Shown here piece after piece: positions 24,799-32,723 of a DNA stretch of 64,000 nt; positions within the stretch are counted from its first letter, which is position 1; each line of letters begins with the position of its first letter. Where the stretch lies: NCBI RefSeq assembly GCF_001514115.1, contig NZ_KQ948458.1, positions 38,259-102,258 of the forward strand, given 5' to 3'. Below the pieces are notes generated by a model, which was given only the letters and a program-made list of their open reading frames with translations, made no database searches and was not told the origin of the DNA. Both the position numbers and the translations under genes were made by a program. This stretch comes from Streptomyces olivochromogenes. Its GTDB lineage: Bacteria; Actinomycetota; Actinomycetes; Streptomycetales; Streptomycetaceae.

Positions 24799-25602
24799 GT
24801 GGAAGTCGAAGAGATGGATGAGGAGATCCGCGAGGAGATCCCTGAGCAGAGCCCTGAGCAGAGCCAGGAGGAGATCCAGGAGGAAACGCCTCGCGTACGT
24901 CGGCGGGGGCGTACGGCCCTGTTGATCACCACGGCCGCCGTGCTGGGACTCGTCGGGGGCACCTGCGCCGGCTATCTGATCCAGGCCGACCGGGAGCCGA
25001 CCAAGCTGCCGTCGCTCTCGCAGCCCGTGGTCGCCCAGGCCAAGGGCGCCGGTCCCGAACCCCTGTCCGCCGCGCAGGACCGCCGGGTGAAGACCGAAGG
25101 CGACCTGCGCAAGCTGCTGGTCAAGCGGCCGAAGGGGGCGCGGGACGCCGAGTACGTGCCGGGCCACGAGGGCTGGATGGGCATCGCCGACTACGCGGAG
25201 GAGTACACCAAGCCGGCCGGCGCCTTCGGCGACCTGGTCAGCGCCGAGTTCCGGCGTGCGGCTGCCACCGGCTGGACGGTGGGCAGCACGTACAGCGTGG
25301 AGGTCCGCCTCATCCAGTACCGGCAGGAGGAGAAACTCGGCGCCTCCGACGCCGCCGAGGGGGCCCGCTACTGGGCGAACACGAAGAGCGGCACCCATGT
25401 CTGGGCCGTCCCGGGGACGGGCGACGGCATGGCCTACGTCCACACCAGGCCGGACACGAAGCCCGGTTACCTCCCGATGTACGCGGCCGAGGCGCACGCC
25501 TGGCGCGGGGACATCGCCATGGAGATCTGGATCTACGACACCAAGCCGATTTCCAAGGCCAAGATCATGGACCTGGCCGAGCGGCAGATGGAGCGGCTGT
25601 GA
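24799..25602 (+). CDS. single-TM membrane-anchored protein, paralog 1 of 3
   Basis: 267 residues. A Glu/Gln-rich cytoplasmic tail (EEIREEIPEQSPEQSQEE), one TM (TALLITTAAVLGLVGGTCAGYLI), then ~200 residues outside the cell. GTG 24799 is chosen because GGGGGGA lies 5 bases upstream. The external part shares the layout KLLVKRPKGARDAEYVPGHEGWM ... AEYTKPAGAFGDLVSAEFRRAA with the two genes that follow. It is first of a coupled three-gene operon. No family or enzymatic motif recognised. Confidence 0.75.
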   Translation: MEVEEMDEEIREEIPEQSPEQSQEEIQEETPRVRRRGRTALLITTAAVLGLVGGTCAGYLIQADREPTKLPSLSQPVVAQAKGAGPEPLSAAQDRRVKTEGDLRKLLVKRPKGARDAEYVPGHEGWMGIADYAEEYTKPAGAFGDLVSAEFRRAAATGWTVGSTYSVEVRLIQYRQEEKLGASDAAEGARYWANTKSGTHVWAVPGTGDGMAYVHTRPDTKPGYLPMYAAEAHAWRGDIAMEIWIYDTKPISKAKIMDLAERQMERL

Positions 25603-26483
25603 CCGACGAGCAACCGATGAGCGAGCAGCCGGTCCAGGAGCCTGTTCAGGAGCCCGCGCCCGAATCCGTCGCGCCCGAATCCATCGCCCCCGTCAAGAAG
25701 CCCAAGAAGCCCAAGAAACCCAGGAAACCCCTCCGCCGGGGGCGCGTCGCCGCAGTCGCCGGTTCCGTGCTCCTCGTCGCGGCCGTCCTCGGCGGTGCCG
25801 GCTACACCGTCGTGACCGTCCAGGACGCCGACCGGGCCCCCGGCGCGCCCTCCTGGACCTTCCCGGTTCCCGTCCCCAACGACGCCAAGACGGCGAAGAC
25901 CGCCTCGGGACTCGCCGCAATGCTCGTGCCGTACGGCACCGAGGGCTGGAGCCGGGGCCCGGACATCGGCGAGTTCGGCTCCGACACCTCGCTCAGCGGG
26001 CCCGAGGCCACCGCTCTGCGCAAGGAGGCGCTGCGCGACCTGCCGCGTTCCCAGCGGCGGGAGCTGGAGAAGCGCATCGACAAGCAGCACACCAAGGGCA
26101 TCGCCATGCGCAGCTACCTCAGCACCTCCAGCGGGTTCAACTCCACGCTGTATGCCGACAGCGGCTTCACCATGAGCGTCGAGCTGGCCCAGATCGAGGA
26201 CAAGGCGGCGGTGAAGGGCATGTCGACGTTCCAGAACGAGTTCTTCGCCGCCCTCAAGATCTTCCGCAAGGGGCCCGAGATCAAGGGCTACAAGAACGCC
26301 AAGTGCTTCCTGCCGCCCAAGGACAAGGACGAGAAGCTCGACATGATGGTCTGCTCCGCCTACCAGGGTGACGTGCTGGTCAGCGCGACCGCCCACGGGG
26401 CCAAGCCGTTGGACACCAAGGGTGTCGCGATGCTGCTGCGCGAGCAGCTCGACCGCATCGCCGAGCCGGGGGAGGCGGCATGA
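25599..26483 (+). CDS. single-TM membrane-anchored protein, paralog 2 of 3
   Basis: 294 residues from GTG 25599, which overlaps the previous stop (GTGA). An acidic/Pro-rich tail with KKPKKPKKPRKP, one TM (VAAVAGSVLLVAAVLGGAGYTVV), and an external domain with the same opening as its neighbours (GLAAMLVPYGTEGWSRGPDIGEFG). It has two cysteines, KCFLPPKD and MVCSAY, absent from paralog 1. Function unknown; co-translation suggests a complex. Confidence 0.75.
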   Translation: MTDEQPMSEQPVQEPVQEPAPESVAPESIAPVKKPKKPKKPRKPLRRGRVAAVAGSVLLVAAVLGGAGYTVVTVQDADRAPGAPSWTFPVPVPNDAKTAKTASGLAAMLVPYGTEGWSRGPDIGEFGSDTSLSGPEATALRKEALRDLPRSQRRELEKRIDKQHTKGIAMRSYLSTSSGFNSTLYADSGFTMSVELAQIEDKAAVKGMSTFQNEFFAALKIFRKGPEIKGYKNAKCFLPPKDKDEKLDMMVCSAYQGDVLVSATAHGAKPLDTKGVAMLLREQLDRIAEPGEAA

Positions 26484-27475
26484 CCGAGCAGACGAGCTCC
26501 GTCGAGGACGCGGCGGCGACGCCGGTCGAGGACGCGACGCCGACACCCGTCGAGGACGGGACCACGACTCCGGTCGAGGCGCCTGCCGCGCTGCCACCCG
26601 CGCCCGAGGAGGCGCCGGCGGTCGCCGCCCCCGAGGCCGTGCCCACGGCTGTCGACCCGGAGGTGCCGTCCACGGCCGTCGGGGCCGAGGTGCCCCCGGC
26701 CCCGGTGCGCAAGGACCGCCGGGTGCTGCGGGCCCTGCTGCGCTGGACCGCCGCCACCGTGGTCTTCGCGGCGGTCGGCACGTCGGTCGCGTACGGCATC
26801 ACCCGCATGGACCGCACCGACGTACCCGGCCTGGCGACGGAGTCGGACGGGCGCTGGGACTACCCGACGATCACCCGGCCGCCGCTGCCCTCCGGCAGCC
26901 CGCGCCCGCTCGCCGAGTCGAACAGGACCGGTACCCACTACGCCGACCTGCGGCGGCTCGTGCTGCCGGCCCCGAAGGGCGCACACGCCGACGCGGCGCT
27001 GCGCGGGACGGACGGCTGGCTGGCGACGAAGACGTTCCTGGCGGAGTACGCCACGCGGGACGACCGGGAGACGGTCGGGCAGCAGTTGACCGACAACGGT
27101 CTGCGGCACATCGCGGCGCGCGGCTGGACGACGCCGGACGGTACGCACACGCGGATCTACCTGTTGCAGTTCGACTCGGTCGTCGTCGCGGACGAGGTGA
27201 ACTCGCCCGGGCTGACCAGCTACAACATGCCGAACTACGCGCTGCGCGGCGCCGAGCGGACGATGGCCGACGACCGGTTCCCGGACCGCGCCGCGGTCGA
27301 CGACGTGGTCCGTCACGCGTACGACGAGATCAAGCCGTACGGCGCCGAGCAGGTCCGCCAGGCGTACCTCTCGGCCGGGGACACCCTCGCCCTGATCGTG
27401 CAGTCCCGCAAGGGCACCGCGAAGGCGGTCCCGTTCCAGCAGACGGTGGTCCTCCAGAGCCAGCTGCTCGGCTGA
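26480..27475 (+). CDS. single-TM membrane-anchored protein, paralog 3 of 3
   Basis: 331 residues, ATG 26480 overlapping the previous stop (ATGA). A long acidic/Pro/Ala tail (~75 residues), one TM (TAATVVFAAVGTSVAYGI), and an external domain with LRRLVLPAPKGAHADAALRGTDGWL, echoing the other two. It ends SRKGTAKAVPFQQTVVLQSQLLG. The three genes are a tandem duplication kept as one coupled operon. Function unknown. Confidence 0.75.
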   Translation: MTEQTSSVEDAAATPVEDATPTPVEDGTTTPVEAPAALPPAPEEAPAVAAPEAVPTAVDPEVPSTAVGAEVPPAPVRKDRRVLRALLRWTAATVVFAAVGTSVAYGITRMDRTDVPGLATESDGRWDYPTITRPPLPSGSPRPLAESNRTGTHYADLRRLVLPAPKGAHADAALRGTDGWLATKTFLAEYATRDDRETVGQQLTDNGLRHIAARGWTTPDGTHTRIYLLQFDSVVVADEVNSPGLTSYNMPNYALRGAERTMADDRFPDRAAVDDVVRHAYDEIKPYGAEQVRQAYLSAGDTLALIVQSRKGTAKAVPFQQTVVLQSQLLG

Positions 27476-27599
27476 ACACGCCTGGGCGTACCCCGCGGAG
27501 AATCGCCCAGGAGTACCTCGCAGAGAGCCCCGAGCCCCGGCCCACTAAGCTGGGGCTCGGCTCTTGTACCGCCCACCCCGCTCATCCGAGGAGCACCCC

Positions 27600-27698
27600 G
27601 TGGAGATCTTCTTCGAAACCCTGCTGGTCCTGGTCTGCGTCGGCGTGCTCGCCTTCGCCGGGCTGACCGTGAAGAAGCTGTACCAGGGCCAGCGCTGA
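27600..27698 (+). CDS. 32-residue single-TM membrane protein
   Basis: VEIFFETLLVLVCVGVLAFA followed by GLTVKKLYQGQR. One hydrophobic helix with a positively charged end. GGAG lies 7 bases before GTG 27600. I recall near-identical short proteins in many Streptomyces, which supports a real gene, but I cannot search. It lies between the three-paralog operon and the nitrobindin-like gene. Function unknown. Confidence 0.65.
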   Translation: MEIFFETLLVLVCVGVLAFAGLTVKKLYQGQR

Positions 27699-27723
27699 CC
27701 CCCATCGAGGAACTGCCGAGCTC

Positions 27724-28299
27724 ATGATCGAGATCCCGTCCGACCTGCACAAGGACCTGCTACCTATTGCCTTCCTGCTCGGCAACTGGGCCGGTGCGGG
27801 CGTGCACGACTTCCCCGGCTCCGAGAAGTGCAACTTCGGGCAGGAGGTCACCTTCACCCACGACGGGCGTGACTTCCTGGAGTACCACTCGCACACCTGG
27901 GTGCTCGACGCCGACGGGAACAAGGTCCGGCCGCTGGAGAGCGAGTCCGGCTTCTGGCGCGTCGACTCCGACCGCAAGGTCGAGGTCGTCATGACCCGCG
28001 ACGACGGTGTCGTCGAGATCTGGTACGGCGACCTGGCCGCCAAGACGCCGCAGATCGACCTGGTCACCGACGCCGTGGCACGGACGGCGGCCTCGGGTCC
28101 CTACACCGGCGGCAAGCGCCTCTACGGCTATGTGAAGAGCGACCTCATGTGGGTCGGTGAGAAGCAGACCCCCGAGGTCGAGCTGCGCCCCTACATGTCG
28201 GCGCACCTGAAGAAGGTCGTCACTCCGGAGGACGTCGAGCGCTGGGCCAAGGCTCTCCCGGACGACATGCCGGACGACGGAATCGCGTTCTTCAAGTAG
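27724..28299 (+). CDS. nitrobindin/FABP-like beta-barrel protein
   Basis: 191 residues. FLLGNWAGAGVHDFP matches the GxWxGxG opening of nitrobindins, which bind heme in an all-beta barrel; LRPYMSAHLKKV near the C-terminus contains the candidate proximal histidine. Predicted cytoplasmic; possible role in nitric oxide or peroxynitrite handling (family knowledge). It is followed by nur, but a duplicated 19-base unit and a separate promoter lie between them. Confidence 0.85.
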   Translation: MIEIPSDLHKDLLPIAFLLGNWAGAGVHDFPGSEKCNFGQEVTFTHDGRDFLEYHSHTWVLDADGNKVRPLESESGFWRVDSDRKVEVVMTRDDGVVEIWYGDLAAKTPQIDLVTDAVARTAASGPYTGGKRLYGYVKSDLMWVGEKQTPEVELRPYMSAHLKKVVTPEDVERWAKALPDDMPDDGIAFFK

Positions 28300-28301
28300 T
28301 C

Positions 28302-28340
28302 GGGCAGCAGTTCGGAAGCCGGTCGGGCAGCAGTTCGGAA
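28302..28340. repeat. 19-bp tandem duplication
   Basis: TCGGGCAGCAGTTCGGAAG occurs twice (28302-28320 and 28322-28340) just after the nitrobindin-like gene. Confidence 0.75.
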
Positions 28341-28406
28341 GTGGTCCGGCCGGTTCGGCGGTTCTCCTCAGGTCGTCACATCCCGGAATGGTCCTAGACT
28401 TCCTGT

Positions 28407-28844
28407 GTGGTGAGCACCGACTGGAAGAGCGACCTGAGGCAGCGCGGCTACCGGCTGACGCCGCAGCGCCAGCTTGTCCTCGAAGCCGTGGACACCCTGG
28501 AGCACGCGACCCCCGACGACATCCTCATCGAGGTGAGGAAGACGGCGTCGGGGGTCAACATTTCCACCGTCTACCGGACCCTGGAGCTCCTGGAGGAGCT
28601 CGGTCTGGTCAGTCACGCCCACCTCGGGCACGGCGCGCCGACCTACCATCTCGCCGACCGGCACCACCACATCCACCTCGTCTGCCGGGATTGCACGAAC
28701 GTCATCGAGGCCGATGTCGAGGTGGCGGCCGAGTTCCGGGCCAAGCTGCGCGAGACCTTTGGCTTCGAGACGGACATGAAGCACTTCGCGATCTTCGGCC
28801 GGTGCAAGGACTGTTCTCTCAAGAGTTCAACTACCAAGTCGTAG
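28407..28844 (+). CDS. nur: Fur-family regulator, probably the nickel-responsive Nur
   Basis: 145 residues, VSTDWKSDLRQRGYRLTPQRQLVLEAV, with the Fur winged helix (NISTVYRTLELLEELGLVSHAHLG) and metal ligands in YHLADRHHHIHLVCRDC and FAIFGRCKDC. Gene order (nitrobindin-like, this gene, ygfZ, dtd) matches that of S. coelicolor nur as I remember it; Nur represses nickel uptake and the iron superoxide dismutase in the presence of nickel. TAGACT lies exactly 6 bases before GTG 28407: leaderless. Confidence 0.85.
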   Translation: MVSTDWKSDLRQRGYRLTPQRQLVLEAVDTLEHATPDDILIEVRKTASGVNISTVYRTLELLEELGLVSHAHLGHGAPTYHLADRHHHIHLVCRDCTNVIEADVEVAAEFRAKLRETFGFETDMKHFAIFGRCKDCSLKSSTTKS

Positions 28845-28853
28845 GCTAGGTGT

Positions 28854-29819
28854 ATGAAGAGCCCTCTCCTGTCCCTGCCCGGCGCCGTCCCCGCCGAAGG
28901 CGTGGATGAACAGGTCGCAGCCCATTACGGCGACCTGTTCCGCGAGCAGCGCGCCCTCGCCGACGGCAACGGCTTCGTGGACCTCTCGCACCGCGGCGTC
29001 GTCGCCGTCACCGGTGAGGACCGGCTGAGCTGGCTGCACCTGCTGCTCACCCAGCACGTCACGGACCTCCCGGCGAACCGCGCCACCGAGGCGCTGATCC
29101 TCTCCGCGCACGGCCACATCGAGCACGCGCTGTACCTCGTCGACGACGGCACCACGACCTGGGCCCACGTCGAACCCGGCACCCAGGACGCGCTGCTCGC
29201 GTACCTGGAGTCCATGAAGTTCTTCTACCGCGTCGAGACCGCCGACCGCACGGACGACTTCGCGGTCGTGCACCTGCCGGCCGGTTCGATCGCCGAGGTC
29301 CCCGAGGGCGTGGTCGTTCGCGAGACGCCGTACGGGCGTGATCTCTTCCTGCCGCGCGCGGACCTGGAGTCCTACGCCGAGAAGGCCGGTCCGGCGGCCG
29401 GGCTGCTGGCCTACGAGGCGCTGCGCGTCGAACACCACCGCCCGCGGCTCGGTTTCGAGACCGACCACCGCACGATCCCGCACGAGCTGGGCTGGATCGA
29501 CACCGCGGTGCACCTCCAGAAGGGCTGCTACCGGGGCCAGGAGACCGTCGCCCGCGTACAGAACCTGGGCAAGCCCCCGCGCCGGCTCGTCTTTCTGCAC
29601 CTGGACGGCAGCGAGGTCCATCTGCCGCCGCACGGCGCCGAGCTCCGTCTCGCGGACGACGGCCCCGACGGCCGGAAGATCGGCTTCATCACCACCTCCG
29701 TACGCCACCACGAGCTCGGCCCGATCGCGCTCGGCCTGGTGAAGCGGAACGTGCCGCTGGACGCGCGGCTGTTGGCGGACACGACGGCGGCGGCGCAGGA
29801 GGTCGTGGTCGAGCCGTAG
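28854..29819 (+). CDS. ygfZ: YgfZ/GcvT-like folate-binding protein
   Basis: 321 residues with the signature KGCYRGQETVARV, whose cysteine is conserved in YgfZ proteins, and the GcvT-type folate fold (RGVVAVTGEDRLSWLHLLLT). YgfZ supports repair or assembly of certain iron-sulfur enzymes. TAGGCT sits 6 bases before ATG 28854 (leaderless), so it has its own promoter 10 bases after nur. Confidence 0.9.
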   Translation: MKSPLLSLPGAVPAEGVDEQVAAHYGDLFREQRALADGNGFVDLSHRGVVAVTGEDRLSWLHLLLTQHVTDLPANRATEALILSAHGHIEHALYLVDDGTTTWAHVEPGTQDALLAYLESMKFFYRVETADRTDDFAVVHLPAGSIAEVPEGVVVRETPYGRDLFLPRADLESYAEKAGPAAGLLAYEALRVEHHRPRLGFETDHRTIPHELGWIDTAVHLQKGCYRGQETVARVQNLGKPPRRLVFLHLDGSEVHLPPHGAELRLADDGPDGRKIGFITTSVRHHELGPIALGLVKRNVPLDARLLADTTAAAQEVVVEP

Positions 29820-29896
29820 GGGCGACCTGATCCGCCGGACAAGCCCTAGGCAGGTCGCGTTTCCGGGGTCACATTTCCTGGGCCACCATTCCTGGG

Positions 29897-30334
29897 TCAC
29901 ATTTCCAGGAGCACGGTGAACGGGCCGTCGTTCGTCAGCGAGACGCGCATCTGCGCGCCGAACCGGCCCGTCGCCACCGTGGCGCCCAGCGCGCGGAGTT
30001 GGGCCACGACCTCGTCGACGAGGGGTTCGGCGACATCGCCGGGGGCGGCCGCGTTCCAGGTGGGGCGGCGGCCCTTGCGGGCGTCGCCGTACAGGGTGAA
30101 CTGGCTGATGACGAGCAGCGGCGCGTCGATGTCGGAGCACGACTTCTCGTCCGCCAGCATCCGGACGGACCAGAGTTTGCGGGCGAGTTGGGCCGCCTTC
30201 TCCTTGGTGTCGTCGTGCGTGACACCGACGAGGACGCACAGCCCCTCGCCGTCGATCGCCCCGACCGTTTCCGGACCGTGTTCCCCGTTCACGACGACGC
30301 TCGCGCCGTCCACCCTCTGCACCACCGCACGCAT
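29897..30334 (-). CDS. dtd: D-aminoacyl-tRNA deacylase
   Basis: 145 residues: MRAVVQRVDGASVVV, the motif SQFTLYGDARKGRRP and the ending SLTNDGPFTVLLEM, all diagnostic for Dtd. It removes D-amino acids from mischarged tRNA. ATG 30334 is fixed by the family N-terminus; longer in-frame starts run into repeats. An imperfect direct repeat (CGGGGCTCAATGC, 30373-30411) lies upstream. Confidence 0.93.
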   Translation of the reverse strand: MRAVVQRVDGASVVVNGEHGPETVGAIDGEGLCVLVGVTHDDTKEKAAQLARKLWSVRMLADEKSCSDIDAPLLVISQFTLYGDARKGRRPTWNAAAPGDVAEPLVDEVVAQLRALGATVATGRFGAQMRVSLTNDGPFTVLLEM

Positions 30335-30593
30335 GGGAACCATCATGCCGTGCGGGACGCAGCCCCCCTTCACGGGGCTCAATGCCTTCCCTTCGCGGGG
30401 CTCAATGCTTTCGCGCGTGATCTCCTGACCTCTTTCGAGGGGTCCTTTGGGGGTTTCTTTTTGCTCCTTACCCCCCCATCTGGGGCCGATCGGGGGCACT
30501 CGGTCACATAGCGGCCACTTGGGGTGGCACGATGCGTGTGTTGCGGTGCAACCGTGGGGTGGACCGCGCCGGTCGAGGGGACGGTAGAGGCAC

Positions 30594-31331
30594 ATGAGCA
30601 CACCGAGTACCGGGCAGCAGCCGCCCGGGGCTGTGTCGTTGACCCGTACGAGTCCGCGGGCGGGAGGCGGTCGTACGGGGGTTCATCGTCCTCCCGTGCA
30701 GCGCACCGACAGCCCGCTGAACCCGGACCCGCCCGCGCCCGATCTGCCCCTGCTGCGGCTGCCCGAACTGCGGACCCTGCGGCGCGACGCGCAGCGCGAC
30801 GAGGCCGACCTCAGCTATGTGCGGCGGCTGCTCCAGGGGCGCATCGACATCCTGCGGGCGGAGCTGGCGCGCCGCGGGGGACTGCGGGCGCCCTCCGCGA
30901 CGTCGGGAGCGCCGCTGGTCTCGGGCTTGGGAACGAGTCCGGGGCTGCGTCCGGCCGGGGGGAGGGGAGCGGGTTCCGGCTCGGGCTCCGGCTCCGGTTT
31001 CCGTGAGGCGTCGGTCGTCGACAGGCTCCCCGAGATCCTTGCGGACGCGCCCGCCCGGCACCGTTCGTCGGCCCGCCATGTGACAGTGGGCACACCGTAC
31101 GGCGAGGAGTACCGGAGGCTGGCCGCGGACATGCTCGCCGAGGTGGAGCTGTCGGACCTGGAAGCACGTACGGACGACGAGCTCGGCGCGGGGATGGGAC
31201 GGCTGGTGCGCTACGAGCAGCAGGTCTCCCGGCGGCGCCAGCACCTGCAGCGCACCGCCGACGATTGCAGCGCCGAGATCGCCCGCAGGTACCGTGATGG
31301 GGAAGCACAAGTAGACGACCTGCTCATGTGA
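30594..31331 (+). CDS. rsiG: c-di-GMP-dependent anti-sigma factor RsiG
   Basis: 245 residues. Two predicted helices each carry the motif E-x3-S-x2-R-x3-Q-x3-D: EADLSYVRRLLQGRID in the first and EQQVSRRRQHLQRTAD in the second. This is the signature of RsiG, which binds c-di-GMP with these motifs and sequesters the sporulation sigma factor WhiG. The helices are separated by ~110 residues, with a Gly/Ser-rich low-complexity stretch (GAGSGSGSGSGF) that is probably flexible. TAGAGG lies before ATG 30594. Cytoplasmic. Confidence 0.93.
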   Translation: MSTPSTGQQPPGAVSLTRTSPRAGGGRTGVHRPPVQRTDSPLNPDPPAPDLPLLRLPELRTLRRDAQRDEADLSYVRRLLQGRIDILRAELARRGGLRAPSATSGAPLVSGLGTSPGLRPAGGRGAGSGSGSGSGFREASVVDRLPEILADAPARHRSSARHVTVGTPYGEEYRRLAADMLAEVELSDLEARTDDELGAGMGRLVRYEQQVSRRRQHLQRTADDCSAEIARRYRDGEAQVDDLLM

Positions 31332-31569
31332 CGCGGTGGCCCCCGGCGATCCCGGGGGTGCGAGCGACGGCTGTGGCGGCGCCGGCGGTCCGGGACATCC
31401 GGGGCCGGGCCCCATGGCCGCGCCCGGTTCCGCGGTCGCGGCGGCCGCGCCCGGGAACGGCCCGGGTCGCGGTCGTGGGGCTCGGCCGGGGACACGCCCG
31501 CGGGGAACCTCCCGTACGGCGCCGCGGTTCGATCACCGGGCGGGTCCCTGTCATGGAAGGCCACCGCCG

Positions 31570-32547
31570 ATGTCCGCCGCCGCTCCTGCCGTCTCCGCAG
31601 ACCCCTTCATACCGCCTGTTCTCGCCGAGGTCGTCCGTTCGGGATTCGTCGAGGGGCGGCATCGGGGCAGCCTGGTGCTGCTGGCCGCGGACGGGTCGGT
31701 CGAGCTGGCGCTGGGCGAGGTGACCGCGCCGGTCTTCCCGCGCTCGTCGAACAAGCCGATGCAGGCGGCGGGTGTGCTGCGGGCGGGGCTTGACCTGGCC
31801 GGCGAACGGCTGGCTCTCGCCGCCGCCAGCCACTCCGGGGAGGCCTTCCACCGCGATCTCGTCCAGAAGATGCTGGCCGAGCACGGGCTGGACGCCGGGC
31901 AGTTGCAGTGCCCGCCGGATCTGCCGCTGGACCCGGCGGAGGCGGAGACGTATCTCGCCGGGGGCGCGGTCCGTGACCGGGTCACCATGAACTGCTCCGG
32001 CAAGCACGCGGCGATGCTCGCGGTGTGCGCGCTGCGAGGCTGGCCCCTGGACTCCTACCTGGACCCCGGGCATCCGCTCCAGCAGCTCATCCACACGGTG
32101 GTCGAGGAGGCGGCGGGGGAGTCGGTGGCGGCGGTCGGTACGGACGGCTGCGGTGCGCCGCTGATGGCGATCAGCCTCACGGGCCTCGCCCGTGCCTTCC
32201 GCTCCTTCGTCCTCGCCGCCCCCGGCTCCGCCGAACGCCGTGTCGCCGATGCCATGCGCGCCCACCCCGAGTACGTCGCCGGCACGCGCCGTCCCGATAC
32301 CTGGCTCATGCGGGAGATACCGGGTGCCCTCTCCAAGATGGGCGCGGAGGCCGTCCAGGCGGTGGCCCTCCCCGACGGCAGGGCCCTCGCCTTCAAGATC
32401 GACGACGGCGCGACCCGGGCACTCGGCCCCGTCCTCGCCCGCGCCCTGTCCCTCCTGGGCACGCAATCCCCGATCCTCTCCAAAATCGGCCACGCCCCCC
32501 TGACAGGCGGAGGCGTCGAGGTCGGCGAGATCCGAGCAACGTTCTAG
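31570..32547 (+). CDS. Rhizobium-type L-asparaginase
   Basis: 325 residues. SSNKPMQA, ASHSGE, TMNCSGKHAAML and GTDGCGAPL are the conserved blocks of the class that includes the R. etli inducible asparaginase; the Ser/Lys pairs and the two cysteines (metal-linked in that enzyme) are present. It hydrolyses asparagine to aspartate and ammonia. It is unrelated in sequence to the E. coli-type enzymes. ATG 31570 follows GGAAGG. The 240 bases upstream are extremely GC-rich and hold no convincing gene. Confidence 0.9.
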   Translation: MSAAAPAVSADPFIPPVLAEVVRSGFVEGRHRGSLVLLAADGSVELALGEVTAPVFPRSSNKPMQAAGVLRAGLDLAGERLALAAASHSGEAFHRDLVQKMLAEHGLDAGQLQCPPDLPLDPAEAETYLAGGAVRDRVTMNCSGKHAAMLAVCALRGWPLDSYLDPGHPLQQLIHTVVEEAAGESVAAVGTDGCGAPLMAISLTGLARAFRSFVLAAPGSAERRVADAMRAHPEYVAGTRRPDTWLMREIPGALSKMGAEAVQAVALPDGRALAFKIDDGATRALGPVLARALSLLGTQSPILSKIGHAPLTGGGVEVGEIRATF

Positions 32548-32549
32548 CC

Positions 32550-32690
32550 CCGCGCCCCTAAAGGGGCGCTGCGCGCATCTTTCAGCCCGTCCGGCGTTTG
32601 AGGACGAGGCCGTTCAGGCCGATGCGGGGGTCTGGGGGCGCAGCCCCCAGGGATGGGACGGGTAGGGGCGGCGGGGGCGAAAACGGTGCG
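32550..32690. repeat. dispersed Streptomyces intergenic repeat
   Basis: It contains CAGCCCGTCCGGCGTTTGAG and GGGGGTCTGGGGGCGCAGCC with a short palindrome (CTGGGGGCGCAGCCCCCAG, 32632-32650). I recognise these strings as a high-copy element between genes in many Streptomyces genomes (recalled). It lies just after the asparaginase stop codon. Confidence 0.75.
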
Positions 32691-32723
32691 ACAGGGGCGT
32701 GTTCGGCGCCCTAGCGTGCCCCC

